A DNA stretch of 52,454 nt, taken from NCBI GenBank assembly GCA_021464525.1, contig JADRCO010000116.1:1-52454 (forward strand). Direction: 5' to 3'. The DNA is from Rhizophagus sp. LPA8_4_AMF (taxonomy: Eukaryota > Glomeromycota > Glomeromycetes > Glomerales > Glomeraceae). Under the pieces are notes generated by a model, which had not been told where the DNA came from, did not search any database, and saw nothing but the letters and a program-made list of their open reading frames with translations. The position numbers and the translations under genes were made by a program. The number at the start of each line of letters is the position of its first letter. Within the stretch, counting starts at the first letter, position 1. Below are positions 9,935 to 19,713 of this stretch, in pieces.

Positions 9935-12240
9935 GAAATGTGGCGAGGCGAGACAAGGAGTTTTTGTACTTTTTTTAAAACTTTAGGGTGTGCTGCCGGG
10001 TAAAAAAATATACTGCTAAAAATTACGAACTAATCCTTTTGCTAATTATTATTATAAATTTTTTTTCCCCAAAATAATTAAATGATTTGAAATCGAACCT
10101 TTTCTTATTTATTCATATTCAGAGATTATAAATCATACATTTTATGATGATGTGGCGTTTATATGGCGTGTTACTGCGCGGTTATATCAAAATCATGGAA
10201 TTTCCTATTTTGGCTAAGAAGTTTAATACGTAGTGTGGCGAGTAATTGATTCGAAATCACATATTTCTAAAAAAAGATCTGATAGACTCTTCTAGAAAAC
10301 ACGAGTGCTGGGGCCCCCCGAAAAAGCTAATATGGGATCACATGAAGATTTGTAATAGTCATAAGGTACAATAATAAACAAAAATAATGCATCCCATGAT
10401 TTCATTCGTGCATAAGAAAGAAAAAAGAGAACGAATTTGAAAGCAAAAGAAATTCCGAAAGAAAAAAAATTTTTTTTTTATTAAATGTTTAAATTGATTT
10501 TATCTAAATGATCTAATGTATTTTTAAAGGTTTTATTTATTATTATATCAGATAACACTCAGATAACACTCAGATAACACTCGGATAACACTCGGATAAA
10601 ATTCAGATAACACATTTTTAATGAGTAAGATAATAATTTAGGGCAATTAATAGACTTAACTTGCCATAATTAGAGAGTACCAACCATATTTTAAATTATT
10701 CAAATTATTATTGTTTTTTAAACAAATTGACCTTGGGACCAAAATTTTGACGATCATCACCTGAAACTTTTTAATTTATACGGGGGGGTGGCAGGTCATG
10801 CGTATCCTTGTATAACAACAACAGTTTTTTAAAAAAAAGTCTGGGAAATTCAAAATAATTTTATTTTCGGACCAAAGATTTTGTAAAGATAGTTGCGATG
10901 TGTTTTATCTTATCGGATCAAAAAACTCCGATCTTTTTAATATTTTTATTAAAATATAAAAAATTTACTCTTTATATATACTTCATAATGGTATGGGTTA
11001 TATTGGTTTGTATTATTTATTGTATTGCAAATTTCAATATTTTTTTAAACAAATATTTGGAACGTGACTAATTTTATCAATTATAAATAATTGTAATGAT
11101 TTACATGGCTTCGGACCATTGTAATTTATTTTCCGCTATTTATTTATTTTAAAAAAAATTTTTTTTATTTGAACCTGATTTTTTATGTGGTACAATATAA
11201 AACTTTCATTCAACATAAACATTTGACGTATAAATAATGCAATAAAAAAAAAATTGTAAATGAAATTATAAATTAAGAATCTCTAATGATTAGATCCGAT
11301 GATTAGGAAGAATTTAAAGAGTTCTTTGTTATATAATCAATAGATTCTTAAACAAAGAAAACGTTTTGTCATACTTTAAAACTTTTTGAATTTTATTAAC
11401 GTGCAAAATGTCATGTTTAAACCTTATTTGGATGCCAAGACTTAAACTTTTTTGATCGTATGACTAAAAAAACCGAAATTTTTTTTTGGAACCGATCTAA
11501 TTTCCGAACCCGTGATGTAGCAGTCAAGATTTTGCTGGGAAAAAAGCCGCGGCTCTTTTCAAATAAAGAAAAAAAAGTTTTTTTTGATAAAAATTATTGG
11601 GTGAAATCAGAAAATTTTCCGATCACAAAATTTTTCTATTATATAATACTATATTAGGTTAAATCATTTTATATTGTTAATGATCGAAAAAATTTTTAAT
11701 AATATTAATGGAATATATTATATTATATATTATATATTACATATAATATATATTTATTATTCGGAATTCTCTAGTTAAAAAAAAAAAAGAAAACAAAGAG
11801 ATGACCTAAATAATCGTTTTGAAAGGAAAAGAGATTTTTGAATTTGGGTATTTTTTTGATGTTGAACTTTTTTTTTTCATGTACAACCATACGGAATAAA
11901 TCGGAGATTGGTGATACGAAAAAAAGAGAAATAGAAATTTTGTAAGTTTACTTAATCATCTATAAAAGTAAAATCGTGCTACCTAAGATCTTATACAAAT
12001 AAATTATGTTTGATCTTGTGATATGAATGGTAATAAAAAATAATAATTTTTTGATTTAATTGCAAATTTGGTGCGGTCAGAAAACATATATATATACAGG
12101 TCTAGGTAAATTTTTGTTCCTCTCGGTTGTTTCGAGTAACATAACATACCCTGTACAATTAATTGCTTAATTGCGCAGTTTTTCAATTCATTTGTTTTTT
12201 TTCTAATTATATCCTCACTCATATCAACAAATCAGAAATT
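9935..12240. other. Intergenic region with scattered short repeats
   Basis: No gene is supported. It holds the 11-bp tandem array at 10549-10613, GC-rich blips (GGGGCCCCCC at 10312-10319 and a G7 run near 10783) and an AT-only stretch around 11712-11752. A 65-codon plus-strand frame at 11460-11657 lacks recognisable features. Confidence 0.5.
10549..10613 (+). repeat. 11-bp tandem repeat (CAGATAACACT), about six copies
   Basis: Successive units CAGATAACACT repeat about six times, with A/G variation in the third base and a diverged penultimate copy (CGGATAAAATT). No gene is associated. Confidence 0.85.
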
Positions 12241-13353
12241 ATGCCTAAAATAAAAAATTCTTTAAGAAGTGATTTGAAGCTCACTTACCCACCAGCGTTG
12301 AGTGTAGATGATTTGCTGGAAAAACTACGAAAGAATAATCATTCAAAATCACCCGGGAAAATTGGAAAAATTCCAAATTGTTTTCTTATCTATAGAATCT
12401 TATGGGTTGAATACCTTAAAAAAGAGTGTACTAAATTAAATTTACCGGAAATTTCTGAATATGTTTCAAACAAATGGAAGAACGAAAAACCGGAAGTAAG
12501 AGAGTTTTATAAACGATTATCCACTCAAGCTAAACAGAGATATAGAGAAATTAATAAATCACGTATATTCATTTATCATAATAAATGTGATAACACTGAA
12601 AATGAAGTTGTTACCACTTCAACAACGGACAATTCGAAATCTGAGATAGCAGCGGAAATCCCACCCGTTTCAACTCCATTTGAGGTTACTTCATTCAATT
12701 CCTCAACTCAACAAAACCAACAAATTCAGCAAACTCAACAGCAACAACAATTAAATTTACCACAATTTAATCCTCCCAATTTCACGTACGACTTGTATTC
12801 TTCTTTTGACACCTCCTCACCTATTACAAATAACCTAAATTTTTATCAAAACTGTAGCCTTAAAGAAACAATTATTGACACTTTTAATTCGCTTATAGAT
12901 ACGATAAATAATTATAAAACATTTAATTTGACCAATCCTGAAGATTTAGGAAGTATTGAAAAATTTCGTGTAAATCTTAAATCAATCATAAATGCCAATT
13001 TTTATGTTATTCGTGAGAAATTGAAGGAATTAGAAATTGTTACCTCCGGCTCTTTTATTGGTGTTAAAGATAATCCTCATTATGATCTAGACCTTACTAG
13101 AGGAATTCAAGGAATTCAAGCAATTCCTCAAGAGTATATTTTCGATAATCCTGAAAATTATTTTGATAATCTATTTACGCCTTTAAATTCTCCGGCTATT
13201 GGAAATCCTAATTATTTTGCTGATAACACCACTTTTTCACAATTTAATAATAATTATTATCTTTTGGAGCGTTACAAAGAATTAGAAGAAAAGAATAGAC
13301 GCACCCAGGAACTACTTAAAGCAATGGGAGGGTTGATTTTTGGTAACAGATAA
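12241..13353 (+). CDS. MATA-HMG-type HMG-box protein, subtype A, with long C-terminal region
   Basis: This predicted DNA-binding protein has 370 residues. An in-frame ATG 78 bp upstream exists, but the extra residues are hydrophobic and unlike the family, so the start at MPKIKNSLRSD is preferred. A YPPALSVDDLLEKLR lead-in is followed by the HMG box at about residues 43-105: GKIPNCFLIYRILWVEYLKK, then SNKWKNEKP with the core Trp, then EFYKRLSTQAKQRYRE. A Gln-rich segment near 180-200 and a Thr/Ser-rich linker follow. A helical C-terminus ends in RYKELEEKNRRTQELL, a plausible short coiled coil for dimerisation. No intron is seen. The target genes cannot be inferred from sequence. Confidence 0.85.
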   Translation: MPKIKNSLRSDLKLTYPPALSVDDLLEKLRKNNHSKSPGKIGKIPNCFLIYRILWVEYLKKECTKLNLPEISEYVSNKWKNEKPEVREFYKRLSTQAKQRYREINKSRIFIYHNKCDNTENEVVTTSTTDNSKSEIAAEIPPVSTPFEVTSFNSSTQQNQQIQQTQQQQQLNLPQFNPPNFTYDLYSSFDTSSPITNNLNFYQNCSLKETIIDTFNSLIDTINNYKTFNLTNPEDLGSIEKFRVNLKSIINANFYVIREKLKELEIVTSGSFIGVKDNPHYDLDLTRGIQGIQAIPQEYIFDNPENYFDNLFTPLNSPAIGNPNYFADNTTFSQFNNNYYLLERYKELEEKNRRTQELLKAMGGLIFGNR

Positions 13354-15207
13354 TGAACAATTGTTATGTAATATTTTTAATTTTATTTAAATAGTGTATA
13401 AGCATTTTTGGGGTTATCGTCGCTGGTAAATACATCGATTTTTTTTTTTTAATAATTCTCATTTACATAACAATAAATATTTCAATTTCTTTCCTTTCCT
13501 TTCCTTTTTTTTTCTTATCTTACTTTCTTTTAATGTTAATAATTTTATCAAGTTAGTTTGTGAACTTTTCTAACACTTCACTGTAATTATATATTTTTTT
13601 TTTTTAAAAAAAAAAAATTTAAAGATTTCTAGATTTTCAATGTTATATAATTTTTTTTTATTTATTTATTCTTGTATTTTTATTTTCTTTTTTTTTGAAA
13701 CATATTTTCCATCTGTAAAAAAAAAAAAAAAAAAAAAATTTAAAAAATTTATTAAAAAAAAAAAAAAAACAGTAATTTTGAATTTTGACATTTTTATAAT
13801 AGCAGATGGGATATTCATATGAATTTACTATCGTGAGTGAAAAATTCTATTGTAAATCGGGAAGAATCGTAAAAAGATGTTTGATGTTACAAAGTGAAAA
13901 GATTGCAGCGTAATACAAACACGGACCACTTATTCCGAAACCATTAAAGTTACTAGATACATTACAAATGGATCATTTATCATCAGTACTCGTGATGTTA
14001 CATAAATGCAAGGATATTTTGTAACTTAACCAAAATAACACAGAATTTCTTAAATTGAAATAGTTAGTTAAATGCACGGAATTCTAACTCCGGGTAAAAT
14101 CCAAAATTCTTATTCTTTATCGATAAAGATTCTTTTACCCACATTAATAATCAACTTATTGATAACACTTTTCCGTATATATTAAATGTTTATTATTAAA
14201 ATTTTGATTTTATTGATAATTCACAACGAATATTTAATAAGGACACGGAAATTGACGGAAATCTAATTCCGGGTATTTTCATTGTCACACTAATTATGTT
14301 TAGATCTTCATCAAATCAGATGCACTGTACTGTACAACAAACATTTAATCCATATACAGACATCTTTGAAAGACATTCATCGTATGTTATCCCACAGCCT
14401 TTAATCTTAAGTGTAATGATAAACACATGTTTTAAAAGAAACTTTTACGTGTAAAGATAAGTGTATCCGTGTACGATAAAAAAAAAAATAAATTTTCCCA
14501 AACGTACCGAATTTACCCGCAAATGAATGTTAAATTATGTAATAGTAGATATAAAGATAGAAGATTTATGTGATTACTAATGAGGATGATGACCCGTTAT
14601 ACTTCGGAAAAACTTTCGTTAAATAGAACAAACCTTCTAACGCGGTAGCTATATAAATATATATATATTAGAATAGAAATCTCTAGAAATCGATTGTAAT
14701 AAACACGTGGTCAGAAACTCGATTTGGAATTAAGTAAACTCGTACCTAAAGTGATATTTGGAAAAGTGGCTAAGAAAAAGGAAAAGATTGTTTTGGTACC
14801 ATGATCAATTTAATTATTGATAATTTATTTTATGAAAATACAAAATTCAAAAGAGAAGAACGTGTCAATTGAGAAAACTAATAATAATTCTTTCTGTAAA
14901 TGCGTGTTTTTTGTACCTCTAATTACGAAATATTTTAACATGATTTAAGTAGTTATTGTTATAGTTTACATGTTAAAAAAAAGAAATAACAATGGTTTGT
15001 TTCATTGCCATTCCCTGATTGTGTGACAATCGGGTCGAATTTGTTCAGTTTTTTTGAGTTAGATCTAAATTAATGGGTATAAATATTACAAGTGTTCGTA
15101 GTTAAACAAATTAATACAATTCATTTTCTTTTTTTTTTTGTTTTCTTTTTTTTTTTAAAAAAAAAAGATTACGTTTTTAATATTATATCTATTCGCATAT
15201 CTACATA
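13354..15207. other. Intergenic region with T/A-tract blocks
   Basis: No gene is supported. It contains a perfect T12A12 block at 13594-13617, further A runs at 13719-13738 and 13755-13769, and two related segments at about 14073-14103 and 14252-14282. These share a GGAATTCTAACTCCGGGTA-like core and may be remnants of one repeat family. Another T11A10 block at 15146-15166 lies about 40 bp before the next HMG gene. Confidence 0.5.
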
Positions 15208-15501
15208 ATGAACTACGAAGTTCAAATTAGATCAACTATTCGTCCGCCTTTTCCGCCTCTTATAACGATTCAGGATATCGTTAGATTATTATCTATTAAT
15301 AGACCGCGTAGAAAATATAACGCATTTAATATATATAGAATAACATCAATCTTTCATATGCAGATTAATAACAATATATTACCGATTTCTTTTAATTTTC
15401 TTAATTTTATAACTTCAGTAAACTGGGATTCTGAAACAACCGATATTAAGAGAATTTATCAAGGTTTAGCAAGAGATACAAATACGTATTATAATATCTA
15501 A
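15208..15501 (+). CDS. Short HMG-box-only protein, subtype A
   Basis: At 97 residues this is essentially lead-in plus box. RPPFPPLITIQDIVRLL matches the subtype-A lead-in. The HMG box follows at about 34-94: PRRKYNAFNIYR, an ILPISFNFLNFITSV segment, then NWDSETTDIKRIYQGLARD with the core Trp. It lacks both the basic tail and the long C-terminal region of the two upstream relatives. The second helix is hydrophobic rather than basic, so DNA binding may be weakened. It could be a natural single-domain protein, as known for several Glomeromycotina HMG genes, or a truncated copy. The frame is intact and the reading context is clean. Confidence 0.7.
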   Translation: MNYEVQIRSTIRPPFPPLITIQDIVRLLSINRPRRKYNAFNIYRITSIFHMQINNNILPISFNFLNFITSVNWDSETTDIKRIYQGLARDTNTYYNI

Positions 15502-16427
15502 CCGAATGTATTGTAGCAACGTAGCACAATTTTATGCGTGCGACGAGTTATATGATTACCAGGAATTAGCTTGTTTATTTTTCATTATTGTCAAACTCGA
15601 AACTTACCTGGTATGTTTAAGTCAAAAAACCATACCAACTAAATTCACATTTTGGATAAATGGGATTTTATTTTTATTGGGAAAATTGGTTATTAAAGAC
15701 AAGGTCGGTAAAATTAAATTTTGTAATATATACAATATATAGTCATTATACAGTATATATCACATACCGTATATTATATTTACACTTTATTAAATATATT
15801 TTTACTTAGATATACATATAATATACTTAGCATTCTTATATAAATAAATTAAACAAAAAGATGATTTACACCTTGTGTTATTATTTTTTATAGTTTACCA
15901 TGGAAAAAATACATTTTCTTTATAATTTTACCGTTTTTATAAGTTAATAAGAAATATAATCATATAATTTCAGCAGTTAAGTTTTTTTTTTTTAACAAAT
16001 CATAACCATCGTAACAGTAATATAAACGAGAAAAAAAATCAAAGAAATTTAACTGATATTTTCCTAAACTCAATACAATAGCTTTCATATATCGAGCGAG
16101 AACGTAATCTTAGGACCGTTATTTCGGAATCTTTTTATCAATTTTTTTCGCTGAAACGATGATTTAATAATACTGTATAACAGGACGCATCATAATATAA
16201 TAACAAAATATTTAATTATACTGTTTATAAATATTAGTAAGTTGCTTTAAAATGTATTTTATATCATAGAAATTCATAAGTAAACACTAAATAAAAAATA
16301 CTTAATGTATAATTATAATATCTTATTATCTCTTTATTATCTTATAAGAATATTAAATATTAAAAAAATCTTGTGACTATGATATTACTAATCATCTAAT
16401 TATTAAGTTGATCTTTAAAAAAAAGTG
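15502..16427. other. Intergenic region, nothing firm recognised
   Basis: A 78-codon plus-strand frame at 15506-15742 directly follows the short HMG gene. It lacks family features and is not called. The rest is AT-rich. Confidence 0.45.
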
Positions 16428-16575
16428 AAATGATTTTAGGTGAAATGATTTTCAGTGAAATGATTTCGGCGAAAAGATCCTCGTTTCGGTGAAATAACCC
16501 TGTCGATGAAATGATCCTGTCGGTAAAATGATTTTCGGTGGACTCGCTGTCGGTAAGTTGACTGTCAGTGAAATA
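16428..16575 (+). repeat. Solo array of diverged CGGTGAAATG-type units
   Basis: About ten units of 14-20 bp, each with a TCGGTGAAATGAT-like core, lie head to tail. The motif and orientation match the right arm of the inverted array pair at 17745-18350, but the units are more diverged. No mirror-image partner was found next to it, so it may be a solo arm of the same element family. Confidence 0.7.
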
Positions 16576-16772
16576 AAAATAAACTGAACCCCCCTGTATA
16601 ACAAACAATAACAAATTTAATATAATTATCAGAATTTGATAGGTAAATTCTTTAAAATTATTTAACGTAATTTATTACTAAATTATATACTTTGCAATAT
16701 TAAAAAGGACAAAATAATATTTAACAAATATTTTTTTACTAGTCCATTATAAAATTTATACTTAAAAATTTT

Positions 16773-17160
16773 TATAAAATAAAAAAGTACTCGTTCTGTT
16801 TTTCTACAACTTCACCTACAGTAGCTGAGGAAGTACCGCCTTTAATTCTGAAATCCCGACCAATCATTTTACCGGCTTTTTCGTCGTTTGCTAAAGTTAT
16901 TTTATACTGTATATATTTTTCTTTTAAGTATCTTAGTTATTACAAAACTTACTTTTATTAATCCTTTATTCAACTTTCTTCAGCTATATTTTCATTTACA
17001 TAATCAGGTTTTCGTAAATTTTATTACCAATAAGTGTTATCGACCACTTATCGACCATTTACATTCCACATCACCAGAAAATAAGTATTCGACAGTTAGC
17101 GGGTATGAATTCCGAATCATTATACAATCTTCAGATTGATTGTTTAAATCTTCTTTATCA
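16773..17160 (-). pseudogene. Unidentified coding remnant
   Basis: Coding-looking stretches appear on the minus strand. A frame with CIMIRNSYPLTVEYLFSG lies around 17040-17150, a short KPDYVNENIAEES stretch near 16980-17020, and ANDEKAGKMIGRDFRI followed by KGGTSSATVGEVVEKQNE at about 16795-16895. The last is preceded by a possible TAG splice acceptor. Stops separate the pieces and I could not join them into one model. I do not recognise the family. Base composition is less AT-biased than the surroundings, which supports a former coding role. Confidence 0.35.
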
Positions 17161-17744
17161 CCTCAATTTTGCATTGTATTTATTCAACGCCTAATTTTGG
17201 TCAAATTTTAGGAACTATCTCAAAGTTCTTTATTTTCATTATGAATTTACGTTACACAGTACAATACAGTATATCACTTTGAACCTCTCTCGCTATAATT
17301 AATCCCTCGACTTTCTAATTAATAATATATTTTAATTTACTAACTTGATTTAATATTTTCTGTTTCTAAAATAATTTCTTTTTCTTTGGCCTATAATTCT
17401 GAAAAGTAATTTTTCTAATTTGGAATAATTATAATTAATATTTCGGAAAATTGAAAAATAAATCTACCGAAATTTGACTTTCTAATTATATCCCTTTGAC
17501 CGAAATTATAATACTAGGAAAACGGAAACCGTTAAAGTCCGTTGCAACTGAAGACCGCAGTATGCATGTGACCGCAAATTGTAAAGTAATTTCAGGGGTC
17601 AAAAAGGAATGTGCGCGTGGAGATTATTCAAAAAAGGAAATGGTGGTGATTTTTGTGGAAGGACGTTTCGCATGGGATAAACAAATTTTACATTTTCCAG
17701 AGATAGTCCTCCGCTTCGCTCCGGACAATGAACGGTTTATGTAT

Positions 17745-18350
17745 AAATTTGGGTTACGGTACGTTTCGCCGAAGTCCATTTCGCCGAAACCATTTTGCTG
17801 AAGGAAAGTTTCGCCGAAGAGACATTTAGCCGAATGGGCATTTCGTCGAATGGACACTTCGCCGAATCCTTTCCTCCGAATTGTCTATTTCGTCGAAAAA
17901 CATTTCGCCGAAAATGTTAGTGATTAATATATTTCCTTGATCATTAACAATTCGATACAAAGAAAAATAAAAAATGCTCAAAGAACAAATTCTCTAAACA
18001 ATTTTACTTTACTTGTTTCGAAAATTTAATGAATATGATGATTTTGTTATCTTTTTTTTGAACTTGGGATCGAATATAATTAATTTTCCGATCCTTTAAT
18101 TAATAAATAAACAAACGTGACTTAATATAATGTACAATTCGTTTGTCTTAAAAAAAAGGAAAATTAAAGTCTTCGGTTCGGCGAAATGGCTTCGGCGAAA
18201 TGGTCATTCATGGAAATGCCCATTCGGGGAAACGGTATTTCGGCGAAATTGCACTTCGGTGAAATATCCCTTCGACGAAATTTCTTCGGCGAAATGGTTT
18301 CGGTGAAATGGACTTCGGCGAAAAGTCCGGATACCATAAATTTGTATTAG
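17745..18350. mobile_element. Inverted-array element: ten TTTCGCCGAA units facing ten
   Basis: The left arm (about 17757-17925) has about ten units of a TTTCGCCGAA core every 14-18 bp. The right arm (about 18168-18345) has about ten in the opposite orientation. The outermost parts of the arms match best: CGCCGAAGTCCATTTC is identical apart from one base, followed by ACCGAAACCATTT. The central ~240 bp is ordinary AT-rich DNA without coding capacity. AAATTT lies just outside both ends and could be a target duplication, but as a palindrome it is weak evidence. It is best read as a non-autonomous foldback-type DNA element; the ends are approximate. Confidence 0.65.
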
Positions 18351-18918
18351 AAAATTTTATATATTAGTCAAATTAACAAATAATGTCCTTCACAAAAAAA
18401 AAAAATTAATTAATTAGGATATCTCTAATTTTCAAAATCATATCCTAAAAAAAATCCTGCTTTTAGATTTTCTTTTCTTATTTACAATATCATATGAAAA
18501 TTTTTTAAACTTCATTAAGATCCCAAAATTCAAATTTTTGAAGAAAGATATTCATTTGTTCCTCATGATCTTTGACCAGAAAGGTTCCAATTGAAGACTA
18601 GCTGATTATCATTTCGTTCTCCTTATTCAGGGGCCCTGTATTAATAAAGACTTTCTAAAACATAACGAGCTACATATTGATTACTTGAGCATTTTAATAC
18701 TAATTAATATACTTGGTCATATTCAGTAAGGGGCTTCATATTAATCTGAATAAATGAATCAGGTGAATTCCTATTAAAAATAAGTCCAAATTAATAAAAA
18801 ATATTTTTTTTAGCTGCTTCTTTCTAATCCAATAAAAAAATACTTAGGATCAACATTGATTATATACTCTACAAACAGAACAACACAAAAAAAAAAAAAT
18901 TTCATTTTAAGAACCATA
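18351..18918. other. Upstream region of the first secreted Cys-rich gene
   Basis: No gene was recognised. The region is AT-rich and ends in an A-rich leader (A13 at 18887-18899) just before the chosen start codon. Confidence 0.4.
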
Positions 18919-19713
18919 ATGAAAATGAAGAAAATTAACTTTGTTACATTTCTTCTTATTGCGGCAGCAAGCTTGGGGTTTGCTTTTCCATCTCAAAAAA
19001 CATTTCAAGAACTTAATCCTGTAATAGGGCCAATCATTCCACAATGTCAAAGAACTTTATTTGACATTGCTACTGGTCCAGAATTCCTTAAATGTATACC
19101 ATTCAAACATTTATTATCTCATGTAGCAGTTTTAACCGACCCCAAAGTTTTAGGAAAAGTTTTATCCGATCCACATAATAATTATAAATCTCTTCTTGAG
19201 GAACCACTTGAACAATTTTCCGAAAAACTTTGTTCTGCTCCAAGATGTAGTGATAAAGGAATTGAAAACATGGTTGAAGCTATGAAGGATGGATGTAAAT
19301 CCGATCTCTCTAAAAATAATTTATTACAATTTATATTTGACGCTATCGCCCTTTATCCTGCGGCTAGAGATATCATGTGCTTTAAGAATGAAAAGGTATT
19401 CTGCTGGAACGAAACCATGACAACTGTTTTTGGTTTATCTCCATCGCCATATACTATTACTGGTAATCCATTAATCGATTCAGTTGCTGTTACAGACCCA
19501 AATGAAATTTGTACTAAATGTAACAAGGACATAGTTACCACTTTTTTTAATTTCATAAATAACAATGATCTTGCGTTACAAATTTTGAAAAGTTTAGAAA
19601 TTAATGATGATATAATAAATAAGGTTAAATCGAGTATTGCTATAAAATGTGGATATGAATTTGAAGAATTTTTATTATTTCAAATGAATTTTAACTCGTT
19701 TAATTTTAATTAG
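18919..19713 (+). CDS. Secreted ten-cysteine protein, paralogue 1
   Basis: The start is set at MKMKK because it opens directly into a signal peptide. The in-frame upstream ATG at 18856 would bury it behind 21 unrelated residues. The protein has 264 residues. A basic n-region, hydrophobic core FVTFLLIAAASLGFAF and likely cleavage after the Ala predict secretion. Ten cysteines follow in the mature part, in contexts QCQRTL, FLKCIPF, LCSAPRCSD, DGCK, MCF, FCWNE, ICTKCNK and KCG, enough for five disulfides. The paralogue at 22445 keeps all ten. The layout resembles a family of secreted fungal Cys-rich proteins of unknown function (possibly the DUF7729 group, from memory and unverified). The role is unknown; cell-wall or host-interface function is speculation. 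The C-terminus is Phe/Asn-rich and differs from paralogue 2. Confidence 0.85.
   Translation: MKMKKINFVTFLLIAAASLGFAFPSQKTFQELNPVIGPIIPQCQRTLFDIATGPEFLKCIPFKHLLSHVAVLTDPKVLGKVLSDPHNNYKSLLEEPLEQFSEKLCSAPRCSDKGIENMVEAMKDGCKSDLSKNNLLQFIFDAIALYPAARDIMCFKNEKVFCWNETMTTVFGLSPSPYTITGNPLIDSVAVTDPNEICTKCNKDIVTTFFNFINNNDLALQILKSLEINDDIINKVKSSIAIKCGYEFEEFLLFQMNFNSFNFN

Noticed and set aside
15506-15742. Plus-strand 78-codon frame after the short HMG gene
   Set aside because: No recognisable family and an AT-driven C-terminus. It may be chance or decayed sequence.
17496-17801. Plus-strand frame of 101 codons entering the TTTCGCCGAA array
   Set aside because: Its end is encoded by the repeat array, and no family resemblance or signal sequence was seen. 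Its GC-richer part contains a CCTCCGCTTCGCTCCGGAC patch that looks repeat-derived.
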